Shown: piece after piece, positions 33,781-44,712 of the stretch
Layout: every line of letters begins with the position of its first letter
Numbering within the stretch: position 1 is the first letter of the stretch
Source of the DNA: Manis javanica
Lineage: Eukaryota; Chordata; Mammalia; Pholidota; Manidae
Direction: 5' to 3'
NCBI RefSeq assembly: GCF_040802235.1
Contig: NC_133169.1
Span: 41,299,034-41,363,033 of the forward strand
Length of the DNA stretch: 64,000 bases
Translations under genes and position numbers: made by a program
The notes under the pieces: model-generated
Told to the model about the DNA's origin: nothing
The model's database searches: none
What the model saw: only the letters and a program-made list of their open reading frames with translations

Positions 33781-35491
33781 ATCCTCCTCTCCTAGGTGCA
33801 GGGTCTTAACAGGGTTCCCTCTCCCTTGTTCCCTCCTTTGGGGGCACTCCCTCTTCCAATGTCCATATTTCTTACACAGGGTACATTGATCTTGTCCTAG
33901 TTGAGATTGACGGGATCTTCTTCCTCGAGGTGGCCTAGGGCCCTCCTTCACCCCAGCCAGGAATATCCTGGCCATCTCCTCCCTCTGCTTCTTGTTCTCC
34001 CTTTTCTGAAATTCTCTGTCTTCCTTCCTATTTTTCTCCTGCATTACCCATTTCTCTTTCTTCAGCCTTTCTTCTCTATCTTCCAGAGTTTCTCTAGCAT
34101 TGAAGACTTTCTCTGCCTGCTGCAGCAGTTCCCTAATAGAGATCTCCCCTAGGTCCTCCCACTTGTGGAGTTTTCTCCGGATATCGGGGGCTCCCTGGTT
34201 GATGAATGAGAGGACTACAGCTGACCTATGTTCCTCTGCTTCTGGGTTTATGGGAGTATACTGCCGGTAAGCATCAAACAGCCTTTCCAGATACGCGGCT
34301 GGGCTTTCCATTTCCCCCTGAACAATAGTTTTTACTTTAGCCAAGTTAGTGGGCCATCTGGCGGCCGCCTGGAGACTGGTCATCAGAGTCTGGCGGTAGA
34401 CCCGGAGACGCTCTTTACCTTCTGCAGTTCCAAAGTCCCAATCTGGGCGCGTAAGTGGGAATGCCTCGTCGATGATGGGCTGGAGGGTAGTGGGTCTTCC
34501 ATTTTCTCCGAGGACATTTTTCCTGGCTTCGTTAAGGATACGCTCTTGTTCTTCCATTGTGAAGAGAGTGCGGAGCAATTGCTGGCAGTCGTCCCATGTG
34601 GGACGATGGGTAAACATAATGGACTACACTAAACTTATAAGACACTTGGGGTCCTCTGAGAAGGGAGGATTCTGAGTCCTCCAATTATAAAGGTCACTAG
34701 ATGAAAAGGGCCAATATTGATATTGTTGAGCTATGCCAGTACCGATGGCATGCACAGGCAGAACCGGCCCTGCTCCTTCTGAGGTGGAGGAGGGAGCCTC
34801 CCCTTCCTGTTCCCTGGCCCCTCGAGACCTTAACTGCATTCCTCCAGTTCTACCTAGTGCCCAGCGTGGGGCCAGGGCGGGGGAGTGTGAGGAAGCTCTT
34901 TCTGGCCTCCCGCCTCCCTCTGCTGAAGAGTCTGGGGAAGCTGCAGCCACCTGGTTCCCATTGGGTTCCCTAGTCGTATTTTCTATCCTCTCTGGCAGCT
35001 TCACCCCTCTCCTCTGCATATGGGGGTAGCTGCTCAATCGGCAGGAGGGTGTAAAGAGGAGAACTGTTGGGGAGGACAGGCGGCGCACTTGGGCACACAG
35101 GATTTCTGGCCCTGCGATCAGAGGGCTTTAATTTTTCCTGGGCAACTAGGACAGAGGTCTTGTGTGGGTCAGTATGAGGTTTCTCTACCAAAAAGGGCTC
35201 CAACCAGAAAGGGGGATTCTCGGCCAAATTTTCCCAGACAAGAATATAGGGAAGTTGGTCAGGGTGGCCCTCAGGACTTGGCCGGGAGATAATGGCTTTG
35301 ATCTTGTCAATAAGGTCCAAAGAAAGAGACCCCTGGGCTGGCCAGCCTACTACGAAGGAAGGCCACTCTACTGAGCAAAAGGTGTCGAGCTTACCCTTCT
35401 TGATGCCAAGGCTCATACTTAAGGCCTGTTCCTTGACCTTGGGGAGATGGGAGAGGATCAGACTCTTAGGAGTAGCCTGAGTCTGACCCAT
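33778..35491 (-). pseudogene. gag: Provirus gag (matrix, capsid, nucleocapsid), broken
   Basis: The ATG at 35491 is followed by MGQT, the N-myristoylation signal of gammaretroviral matrix. A proline-rich stretch with LPPY near 35030 looks like a late-domain motif. A frameshift near 34980-35000 and an in-frame stop at 34624-34626 break the frame. From 34617 the capsid and nucleocapsid are open to 33778. A highly charged helix near residues 170-220 of this part is followed by one zinc knuckle, CTLCKKYGHWKREC, as in gammaretroviruses. Gag would form the particle; this copy cannot give a full polyprotein. Confidence 0.9.
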
Positions 35492-36323
35492 GGTGAGAAA
35501 GAAGAAGGAAAAAAAAGAATATGAGGGAGACAAAGGTGAAGGATGAAGATGCCACTTCAAACAAAATGACTGTTGTATGTGCTTGTGAACAGTTGCTTGT
35601 CATTGCACAGTTTTTCTTCCGTGGGGGACGCAAATTTATCTGGGATTCGCGGCTGTGACCCCCTTATTCTGTCACGGGAGTCTTCTAGTGGCAGGTGCCC
35701 TAATGGCTCTTAATTGCCCGACCCATGCCCACGGGGAATGATGTAGTGGCAGAAAGGAGGAACGGAGAGAGCAGGAGAACTTTAGAACAAGGAAACTTAA
35801 AATGAGAAGCACAAAAAGAAATATAAACCGAAACCAAAACACAGTAAAACAATCAATGATAACACCAAGCACTCACACCACATCTGATCGCACTCGTTCG
35901 AACCGGTCCTTCTCTCACTCTGGTGCGCACCACACTCACCACTTTCAGGATCCTCAAAAACTCTCGTAATTCTCCTGAAGGGCTTCCACTCGGACTGCTG
36001 CAGGGTGACGAGCTCGATCTTTTCCTCCTTGGGCACCAGTTTTCTGCTGATCGGATTTGCCTTCCTAAGGCCGAGTCACTCGGACCCTAGAGCCAGGATT
36101 GGTTACCTGGGCTTTTACCCAGGGTCACTAACCTGGGGGCCGGGGCTACCAGCCCGGACTTCCTCGCTCGGGACCACTAACCCGAGACCATACATGGGAT
36201 GGCGACTCCCGCTTTATAATGGATTTATGCAGACACGAGGGGGCGACCCTCGAATTACACTGCCACGTCCGGACAGTTAGACCTTGCCTCCAGCCGTCCT
36301 TTGTTCTCAGGGAAGCCACTCGT
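35492..36323 (-). other. Provirus leader between primer binding site and gag
   Basis: This stretch of about 830 bases with no convincing coding sequence is the usual position of the splice donor and packaging signal. Short GC-rich inverted segments are present, but I cannot identify a defined packaging structure by eye. Confidence 0.6.
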
Positions 36324-36341
36324 ATCCCGGATGAGCCCCCA
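36324..36341 (-). promoter_or_regulatory. Primer binding site, tRNA-Pro type
   Basis: On the minus strand the 18 bases TGGGGGCTCATCCGGGAT lie three bases inside the 5' LTR edge. They match the proline-tRNA binding site of murine leukaemia viruses except for one G-to-A change at a CpG. Confidence 0.92.
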
Positions 36342-36343
36342 AA

Positions 36344-37222
36344 TATTAGGGTCTGGGCTTCCGAGGCTTCTCCAGAGAACAAACTACACAGGCATAGAGA
36401 TGTAAATTCAAGCAAAGTCTTTATTCAGCCAGCTAGCTGGGGTCCAAGTGTCAGCCCGACACAGCGAGTCTCAACAAGGACCCTGAGCACTCAGAGCCAA
36501 AGGTTTATATAGCATTTTCAAAGCACGTAACTCATAGTAATTTTCCACAATTATACATTATTCTTGCAAGACATACATCCTGGGGTTAAGCAAGGGCAGG
36601 ATAAGACTACTCCTCAATGGTTAGGGAGGTTCTGCACGATAAGCTTGGTATGTAAGATTAACTGACCAAGGTTAGCTGACCAAGGGTCACAGCTGCCCAC
36701 CACCCGGTGCTCATGATTAACTTGTTTTTCAAGGCCTGACCCAGGCCCAGATTTTTTTTTTCTTCCTCAGAAAATGGTTTCTAGGTTTCTAAGACGGCTA
36801 TGCTTATGCTAATTTACTAATTTTACTAATGCTTAGGTTCTACATTTCTCCACTTTCTTTTGACCATTCCAATCATGGAATGTTTGTTTCTTCCTGCTGT
36901 GTGAGTGAATGATACTGCAGGTCTCAGCATCAGCACCTGAACAGCACTCACTCTTTCCCTAACAAAGGCTATTAGCCAGTTTAAGATACAGGGACCTAAA
37001 ATGAGAAGCAGTATAAAAATAAGCAAGGGCCCTGCCAGGGTGGATATCAGGGTTGTTCAAATAGCCCTTGGCTGGCCTCTCTCTCTCTCTTCCTTTGATC
37101 TAGCCTCTCTCTAAGTTTAGACATTGAATCTCTTACTATTCCGGAATGGTCTGCTGTTAAGGTTTAGCTAAGTTTTATTAGTTCTTTTTCCTGACTCTTG
37201 ATGCTCTCTGCACTCCTTTATA
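36344..37222 (-). repeat. 5' LTR of the provirus (long form)
   Basis: It is 879 bases long and collinear with the 3' LTR, including the env-derived U3 extension (36845-37222) and the shared 28-base deletion. Both ends have lost the canonical dinucleotides (TA instead of TG outside, TA instead of CA inside), each a single transition. A 12-base gap and a shorter T-run near 36760 account for most of the length difference. Confidence 0.93.
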
Positions 37223-37248
37223 ATCAAACAAGCTGTAGTTTGAAGTAC

Positions 37249-37599
37249 TGTCAGTCTGGGGAAAGGAAGTCTTGGACAAAATACTTCTAAAATCCAAAAT
37301 CAGTCAAAGGGAGAAAAAAAGTTTAAAACCCATTTATTTCTCACAAACTGCAGTCTCAGTCTGTCTTTCTTCTCTGCTCTAGCAGCAACCACACCGACCT
37401 TCCCCCTCACCTCTCAGGTACCGATAAGCCCTCTGTTGCCCAGGTAATCACACATAGATATGGAGATGACCTTCTCCACCCCTGAGGAAAGATGGAAATG
37501 CCCTAAAGCCATACTTCTTTCCACCTCTGAACGCCTATTGATATGCAGATATACTAAAGCCAGGTGTAATATTCTGGAAAAGTTACAATTTTACCCACA
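37249..37599 (-). mobile_element. Solo LTR of the old family seen at 44362 and 55508
   Basis: The reverse complement aligns with the LTRs at 44362-44672 and 47747-48061, sharing the cagtcaaagggagaaa phrase, cccatttatttct (a minus-strand polyadenylation region) and an end like ttttacccaca. Near-identical flanks AGTAC (37244-37248) and AGTAT (37600-37604) suggest a 5-base target duplication. The provirus inserted just beside it. Confidence 0.7.
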
Positions 37600-38408
37600 A
37601 GTATAAATATTGAAAATGTTGATATGGCAATAGTGACAACAGTCATACTCAGTCAACAGGAGGCAAGAAATTAAATTACATGAGGTTTAAAGGATAGACA
37701 GTAAAATTTTATATTTTAGGGAGAAGCAGAGCTTAAAAATGAAGAAACAATACCACATCAATCTTTTAGATTAATATTTTACATGGGGTAAATTTCTGTG
37801 AAGGATTCATGCCAAATTTAATAGTAATTTGTGAATGCAATGTAGTTATATAAAAATTAAATCGTAATATGGAAAATGATATTCAGAAAATAAAAACAGA
37901 AAGGATGTAAAGCTTTTCTTTTGTTATATTGTGTTTTGCTTTGTTTTACAACCACATATGATTCAAGAATAACTCTAGGCTGTTTTAACATGAAGACAAA
38001 ATATTTGCAAATAAAGTAAAAATTCAGTATATTTCCTAAACTGATCATGTTAATCTTCACTACCAAAGTTCAAGTCAACTAGATAAGTGCCTCTTGAACA
38101 TGACATAAGGAGTTTTATTTTTCCTCCAGACTTTTAGTAATGTTTCTTTTAAAAAACTAAGTAACTTTCTAGAAAATTGGTATTTGAAAATAATACAAAA
38201 TATAAATCTAATGATGCCAGCTTTGGGTCACATAGCAATGCCAACATTTTATGACAGTGTGGACCCTCTTAATCTTAACTGTGGCACTCACACTGAGAAC
38301 ACCAATGTACAAATCATGGACTCATGTTCTAATCCATAGACTGAAGAACTCTGAACTAAATTTCTGCTCTCTCATTATCCAGGAAGAATGTGTTGTCCAA
38401 CTTATAAC
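37600..38408. other. AT-rich intergenic DNA, no gene seen
   Basis: There is no recognisable coding sequence or young repeat. The ATAAC at 38404-38408 is the left target duplication of the next LTR. Confidence 0.5.
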
Positions 38409-39332
38409 TGTTAGGGTCCGGGCTTCCGAGGCTTCTCCAGAGAACAAACTACACAGGCATAGAGATGTAAATTCAAGCAAAGTCTTTATTCAGCCAGCTA
38501 GCTGGGGTCCAAGTGTCAGCCCGACGCAGCGGGTCTCAACAAGGACCCCGAGCACTCAGAGCCAAAGGTTTATATAGCATTTTCAAAGCACGTAACTCAT
38601 AGTAATTTTCCACAATTATACTTTATTCTTGCAAGACATACATCCTGGGGTTAAGCAAGGGCAGGATAAGACTACTCCTCAATGGTTAGGGAGGTTCTGC
38701 ACGATAAGCTTGGTATGTAAGATTAACTGACCAAGGTTAGCTGACCAAGGGTCACAGCTGCCCACCACCCGGTGCTCATGATTAACTTGTTTTTCAAGGC
38801 CTTACCCAGACCCAGGTTTTTTTTTTTTCTTCTTCCTGAGTCACACCCTCAGAAAATGGTTTCTAGGTTTCTAAGATGGCTATGCTTATGCTAATTTACT
38901 AATTTTGCTAATGCTTAGATTCTACATTTCCCCACTTTCTTTTGACCATTCCAATCATGGAATGTTTGTTTCTTCCTGCTGTGTGAGTGAATGATACTGC
39001 AGGTCTCTGCATTAGCACCTGAACAGCACTCACTCTTTCCCTAACAAAGGCTATTAGCCGGTTTAAGATACAGGGACCTAAAGTGAGAAGCAGTATGAAA
39101 ATAAGCAAGGGCCCTGCCAGGGTGGATATCAGGGTTGTAAACCATGGGTATTTAGTAAACCAGGATTCAAATAGCCCTTGGCTGGCCTCTCTCTCTCTCT
39201 TCCTTTGGTCTAGCCTCTCTCTAAGTTTAGACATTGAATCTCTTACTATTCCTGAATGGTCTGTTGTTAAGGTTTAGCTAAGTTTTATTAGTTCTTTTTC
39301 CTGACTCTTGATGCTCTCTGCACTCCTTTACA
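38409..39332 (-). mobile_element. Solo LTR, long form with env-derived U3
   Basis: The 924-base LTR runs from TGTAAAGG to CCTAACA on the minus strand and is flanked by ATAAC on both sides (38404-38408 and 39333-39337). It retains the 28 bases missing from the provirus LTRs. As a result a longer frame (39234-38908, 108 codons) encodes a TM fragment with a WFTTLIS phrase, membrane span and LGPCILNRL. It formed by recombination between the LTRs of an independent provirus of the same long subtype. Confidence 0.95.
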
Positions 39333-39444
39333 ATAACATAACTAAATAACTCTTTTTGAGAATTTATCTCAATTTAAAGAATTTATATAAAGTCAACTAC
39401 GTCAATCTTCTTTTAAACAATAAGCCTCATAAGCTGGATATTAC

Positions 39445-40250
39445 TGAAAATAAATAGTTTTGAGGCAGGGACCATAGATGTAGTTAGAGTAGGGTGAGGG
39501 CCTCTGGAGGGGGCAGGGCAGAATATGTGCAGTCAGAACAATGTAACTACATGCAAGGAATCCCCCTCTGCTAAAACTCTATGTTAAACATTGAGCTCTA
39601 GACTCATTCTTCAGTGAAATCAGTTAATGTTCCCCAGATAAAGAAGAGTAGCACACGTTTTATTATGCTAAACATTTGTAACCATGTGGAAGATTCACTT
39701 TAGCATACTAAAAGGTCCAGGCCTATGTGCTGTCTTTCCTCCTTCAGATCTGATGAGGTGATTCTGCAAACTGAACAGCTAACTTAGCTGCAGACCCAGC
39801 TGTAGACGGCATGGTAAAAGGCAAGAAGAATTCTATTTTAAAGATAAGATTGCATTTTAACACCCAGGAAGTTGAAGAGGCAAGTAGGCAATACCTCAGC
39901 CCACCTTGTGGGCTGGGCAGCAGCCTTTTGATATGCTCCCAGACCAAGGCGCCCATGTCCCAGAGAGAAATCAAGGCAGGAAATTCATTACAGTTAAGTT
40001 AATTTTTAATATTCAGGGACCACTTAACAAGTCCCCACCCCTAAGTTTTTTCATATTCTTGAAAAATTCTCAACTGCCTATAAAACCCTCTAGACAAGGC
40101 ACCACTACGGACTGGACTCTTTTCCCCTCCTGGTGTGAGTTGGGAGCTCTGTCCTTTCACTTTCTCTCTAAATAAAAGCCTGTACCTTGCTCTCCTACCT
40201 TGACTGTTTGTGAAGCTCATTCTTCGACTCCGCAAACAAGAACCCCGGCA
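39445..40250 (+). mobile_element. Solo LTR, ERV1-like, just upstream of the OR gene
   Basis: It runs TGAAAATAAATAG...CCCCGGCA, flanked by TTAC at 39441-39444 and 40251-40254. A TATAAAA box is at 40079-40085 and AATAAA at 40171-40176. An inverted relative lies at 24625-25436. Its R-U5 end is only 245 bases from the OR start codon, in the same orientation. Confidence 0.85.
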
Positions 40251-40495
40251 TTACTTCTATGTGTCATATGCAAACAGTAGGATTTGTGAGCCTAAACCCT
40301 AGAACTTTGCTCCTTTTTTCTACTCAGGAGTGGCTGATAGACACATAGTTGAACTTCCCACGACACAGAGTCCAACATGTGAAATAGATGTAAATGCTGT
40401 GAAAGAAATTACAGTAATTTTATTAATTATTTTTCCATTTCATGTCTTTCATGGTTTATCCCATTTGCTTTCCTGGTCAACCAGCAATTCCAGAA

Positions 40496-41431
40496 ATGGC
40501 CAATTCCACCATGGTGACTGAGTTTCTTCTCATGGGCTTTGCTGAGATGCTGGAGTTAAGGGTCCTACATGCCCTATTATTCCTACTGATGTACTTGGCC
40601 ACCTTGTTAGGAAATCTCATCATTGTCACTGCCACCACTCTGGACCAGAGCCTTCACACACCCATGTACTTCTTCCTCAGGAATCTGTCCATCTTAGACA
40701 TGTGCTACATTTCTGTCACTGTGCCCAAAGCCTGTGTCAACTCCCTCACTGACAACAGGGCTATTTCAGTGGCTGGCTGTGCAGCTCAGATCTTCCTCGT
40801 GCTTTGGCTTGCTGTTACAGAGCTTCTGTTCCTCACCATCATGGCCCATGACCGCTATGTGGCCATCTGCCAGCCCCTCCACTACTCCCTCATCATGAAC
40901 CAAAGAATCTGTATCCAGATGACACTGGTCTCCCTGCTCAGTGGTCTGATCTACGCAGGTGTGCACACAGGGAACACATTCCGGCTGTCCTTCTGTCAGT
41001 CCAACGTGGTCCGTCAGTTCTTCTGTGACATCCCCTCTCTGCTGCGGATCTCCTGCTCTGACACCTTCAGCAATGAATTCTTAATTCTTATTTCTGCCAT
41101 GGGGATTGGTGGTGGCTGTTTTATTTTCATTACCATGTCATATAGTCACATATTTTCTACTGTGCTCAAGTTTCAAAACAGAGAGCGAGGAAAGGCCTTT
41201 TCCACGTGTGTCCCTCACATCCTGGTGGTGTCCATTTTCCTCAGTTCTGGCAGCTATGTGTATGTAAGGCCTTCAGCATCCTCTGATACAATTCTGGACA
41301 TGATTTTTTCTGTATTTTATAGCATAGTTCCTCCACTCTTGAATCCTATAATCTACAGTCTTAGAAACAAACAGGTAAAGGACGCTGTGAGGAAAATTTT
41401 ATCAAGAAAGTTTTATTCAGGAAAATTATAA
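40496..41431 (+). CDS. Olfactory receptor, OR14-family-like (intact)
   Basis: The frame is open for 311 codons from the ATG of MANST, the usual OR start; earlier in-frame ATGs at 40442 and 40451 would add an atypical N-terminus. It is a class A odorant GPCR of the sensory-neuron cilium. Seven hydrophobic spans are visible with the OR hallmarks: GN in TM1, LHTPMYFFL in TM2, MAHDRYVAIC at the TM3 end (His for the common Tyr), TMSY in TM5, KAFSTCVPH in TM6 and NPIIYSLRN in TM7. An N-glycosylation site (NST) is at residue 3. Cys residues for the extracellular loops are present. The NSTMVTEFLLMGF opening and LDQSLHTPMYFFLRNLS resemble OR14 genes; exact subfamily is unproven. A broken paralogue lies at 53324. 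Confidence 0.93.
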   Translation: MANSTMVTEFLLMGFAEMLELRVLHALLFLLMYLATLLGNLIIVTATTLDQSLHTPMYFFLRNLSILDMCYISVTVPKACVNSLTDNRAISVAGCAAQIFLVLWLAVTELLFLTIMAHDRYVAICQPLHYSLIMNQRICIQMTLVSLLSGLIYAGVHTGNTFRLSFCQSNVVRQFFCDIPSLLRISCSDTFSNEFLILISAMGIGGGCFIFITMSYSHIFSTVLKFQNRERGKAFSTCVPHILVVSIFLSSGSYVYVRPSASSDTILDMIFSVFYSIVPPLLNPIIYSLRNKQVKDAVRKILSRKFYSGKL

Positions 41432-43379
41432 AGATTCTTTTCAGGTTTATCCGAAGGACTCAGTAAGATTCAAACTTTTGCAAAAATCCACTATTTTCTG
41501 TTTTACCCATTAGACCGCCAACTCTTGAGTTACATGTACTGGAATTGAGATTTGACTCTTATAAAATAATTTTGTGTTTTATATCACCATTTCAATTTTC
41601 TAAAAAAATTGAGTAAGGATTTTTAATCTATGGATATGATACAAGTATTTGTTAAGAATCATTTTAGATTGTGTTTGTAATTTATCAATATTTAACAAAA
41701 TTAATATACAAAAGGAAATCTCAACAATTTCAACATAGAGATAGCTTAATGGCTATATTATGTGATTTTATGTAATGAAATAAAAAATAATAAATACTAT
41801 GATATGCAATTATAGAAATTAAATTACTTGGAAAGTTTTAAAATGAAATAAAAGAATGATCTAAGAATCATATATCATCAAGATAATAATGTCATGTATC
41901 TGAAAAATGGCAAAAATAATATCCACCAATGAAAACTAAACAGCAGTGATTTTAATCTACTTATTAATAAGGTAAAACAATTTTCCATTGTTTGTGGAAG
42001 GTACCATGTACCTTTGGCTGAGTTTCTCATTATATCAGCAACTCCTTGCTGAGTGGAACATTTTCAGATTATAAAACATTGCTGCTGGCTACAAGTTGAT
42101 TCTTATCTTCTCAGATATATTATCAAATCTATATATCTTTTCTGAGTGATGGGTCATTTTTGACAATTATGAAAACTTAATCCTAGCTATCATTTATTGT
42201 ATTAAATAATACAAATTAGTATTAACATACATATTTACCAATGTTAAATTTAAGTTTATTTAAGCTTATTAGGGTGTATAGCATAGTCCTCCATCCAAAC
42301 TTGTGACCTAAGAACCAGTATAAACATTTCCTTGTCTTTTGTAACAGTGTATTTTCCTTAAACTTTTTGTTTTATAAACTGGTATACACCTTTGCCTCAT
42401 TAATTCCTAACAGTATTTACACATATTCAAGAACAAAGGAGAAAGAAATCAGTTCATGTAAAATCATGCCTAACACAACAAGTCCCAATAAAAATATATT
42501 GTTTCCAGGTCAGGAGCCTAGAGGTCAGATGTCAAAGTGCAGGCAGGCTTGGCTCTTTTCTAAGGCTGTGAAGAGAATCTGTTCTATGATTCTCTGCTGG
42601 ATTCCTGCTGGCTTTCTGGCAAACTTTGGCATTCCCTGGTCTCTGCTGCATAACCCCCATCACTGCCCTTATTCTCATCTGGTGTTCTGTGTGTGTGTGT
42701 CTGCTTCTAAATCTCCCTTTTGATAATAATACCAGTCATACTAGAGGTTTTAGTGAATATAATTCTATCCATAATGTCAATGAAAAAAATGAAAAAGTCA
42801 CTGAACTGATGAAGAACAGTAAGGAATGTTTGGGTAAAATGTTCATAGTGGTCATGGTGATTAATTGTCACTTTGGATAAATATTCTTTTATAGAGTGTC
42901 AATTAAATCCTATTGCTTTTGACCAGGAAAAAATTTCAGTTCGGTGGTGGAAGAGATTGAGTTTTGTGGTCAATAAAAAAGAATATACTTATAGTTCTTT
43001 ATTGGTTTCAGCTGATTAGAATTTATTCATGATGAAATATAATGATCAGTGTTAATATCTCCAAGAGAAGTGTTATGTATGCATTTTTTTCTTTAAAATG
43101 TTTTCTTATAAGCTCTCCCTCATTTTTTGACTTAGGATAACCACATAGAGGCTACACAAATTTTCAGGTTTTAGTTCTATACCACCATCTTGGTTTCATA
43201 TGACCTTTTTATGGGACTTTATTTTGTTTTTTCCAAGTTTTTAAAAACTCTTTGATATAGAATCACCTGGTGCATAAACCAACAGGATGGTGGCTCTGCC
43301 ATAGCACTTAATATCTGTGAACAAGTTACCTTTAACAGAAACAATTAGGATCAAACAGCATAACTAAAATTCCTAGAGC
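41432..43379. other. AT-rich intergenic DNA downstream of the OR gene
   Basis: I see no gene. 41432-41860 resembles 54290-54680, and 43140-43260 resembles 59640-59780, so this is the downstream arm of the OR duplication. 42490-42730 holds an unidentified GC-richer stretch with a short GT run. Confidence 0.5.
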
Positions 43380-43900
43380 AGCAGATGTGTAGATGAACAG
43401 CAGACACAGAAAAGATTATCAGTGCCACTACTGACCAGGGAAATGTGAAACATAACCACAGTGAGATATCAACTCGCACCAGAGTAGCTGATATTAACAA
43501 GACAAGAAACAGCAGATTTTGGCAAGGATAGGGAGAAAAAGAACAATTGTGTACTGCTGGTGCAACCAGTATGGAAAGGTATGGAGGTTTCTCTCAAAAG
43601 TAAAAATAGAAATACCATATGACCCCAGAATACCAGGTCCCGTTGTTTACTGAAACATTATGTATAATAGCCAGGACATGGAAGAAGCTGTCATATCAAT
43701 TGACAGATGAATGGATAAATAAGCTATGGTACACAAATACAAAGGAATATTAGTCATGAAAACATATTTGCAGCAGCATGGATGAACCCAGAGTGTGTTA
43801 TGCTACAAAAAAATAGGTCAGACAGGAAAAGAAACATACGGTCTGATTTCACTTAAAATGGAACATAAAATATAAAGCAAATAGAACAAATGAAACAGAA
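43380..43900 (+). mobile_element. L1 3'-end fragment, plus strand
   Basis: This is decayed ORF2 C-terminus: counterparts of the [12 protein letters not shown] region, the CWRG knuckle (damaged), and GNV-to-YYS phrases. An L1 3'UTR-like stretch follows, ending near 43900. Stops are in all frames. Confidence 0.7.
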
Positions 43901-44361
43901 ATAGACTCATAAACACAGAGAACAAACATGATTGCAATGGTGTAGGGGGTTGTGGGATGGGAAAAATACTTGAGAGTTAAAGAGGTAAAAATTTCCAATT
44001 ATTAAATAACTCAGAGTGATTAAAGTGCATCATAGGTAATACTTCGATATTACCTATGTATTTCGATATCATTCTATGGGGATAGCTACTACCTACACTT
44101 ATGGTGAGAATTTTGTAAAAAAAATAAGACTCAGAACTTAGCTGAACTCTCAATAAATAGAAGATATAAAGGAGAATCAAATAACAATTCTAGAACAGAA
44201 AACCATACAAATTAAAAAAATCCCAGGGATTATCTCGAGCAGAGGACATGAAAAAAATAATCATTGAACTTGAAGGAAAACAATGTAAGTTGCCCAATAT
44301 GATGATTGGGAAGAAATTAGACTAAATGAGAATGAACAGAACCCATGTAGACTTATGGGAC

Positions 44362-44672
44362 TGTAACTCGGGGGGGAAATCCCAGGGCAAAATACCTTTG
44401 AAACTTAAATCAGTCAAAGGGAGAAATAAAGTGGGAGAAACCCATTTATTTCTTACAAGCAATCTACTTCTCCTCTCCAGTGTCTCTTGTGACCCAGCTT
44501 CAGAAGAAGGGACCCCACCCAACCTCTCTGTCCAGATAAGTCTTGGCTCACACAAGTAATTACACATTGATATTGAGATGGACTACTTCTCTCCACCATT
44601 TGGAAACACCTATTGATACAGAGATGCACTAAGACCAGGTGAGAGATTCTGGAAATATTACAATTTTACACA
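44362..44672 (-). repeat. 3' LTR of ERV A
   Basis: The minus strand runs TGTGTAAAATTG...GAGTTACA. Plus-strand cccatttatttctta near 44441 is the polyadenylation-signal region. It aligns along its length with 47747-48061. Confidence 0.75.
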
Positions 44673-44712
44673 GAGCCCACCCCTCCAGAAATTTTGATTT
44701 ACAATCTACTTG

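Larger units (their letters stand above)
27116..37222 (-). mobile_element. Gammaretrovirus-like endogenous provirus with two LTRs
   Basis: Order on the minus strand: 5' LTR (37222-36344), proline-type primer binding site, leader, gag, a gag-pol stop codon, protease-RT-RNase H-integrase, env, polypurine tract, 3' LTR (28014-27116). The 4-base repeat ATCA flanks it (27112-27115 and 37223-37226), the size usual for gammaretroviruses. All coding regions carry stops or shifts, so it cannot encode a complete virus. The LTRs differ by about eleven substitutions plus two indel regions over some 865 aligned bases, so the insertion is fairly recent. Confidence 0.95.

Noticed and set aside
40442..40495. 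Upstream ATGs extending the OR N-terminus by 18 residues
   Set aside because: OR proteins of this type start just before the N-glycosylation site, and the extra residues are not OR-like.
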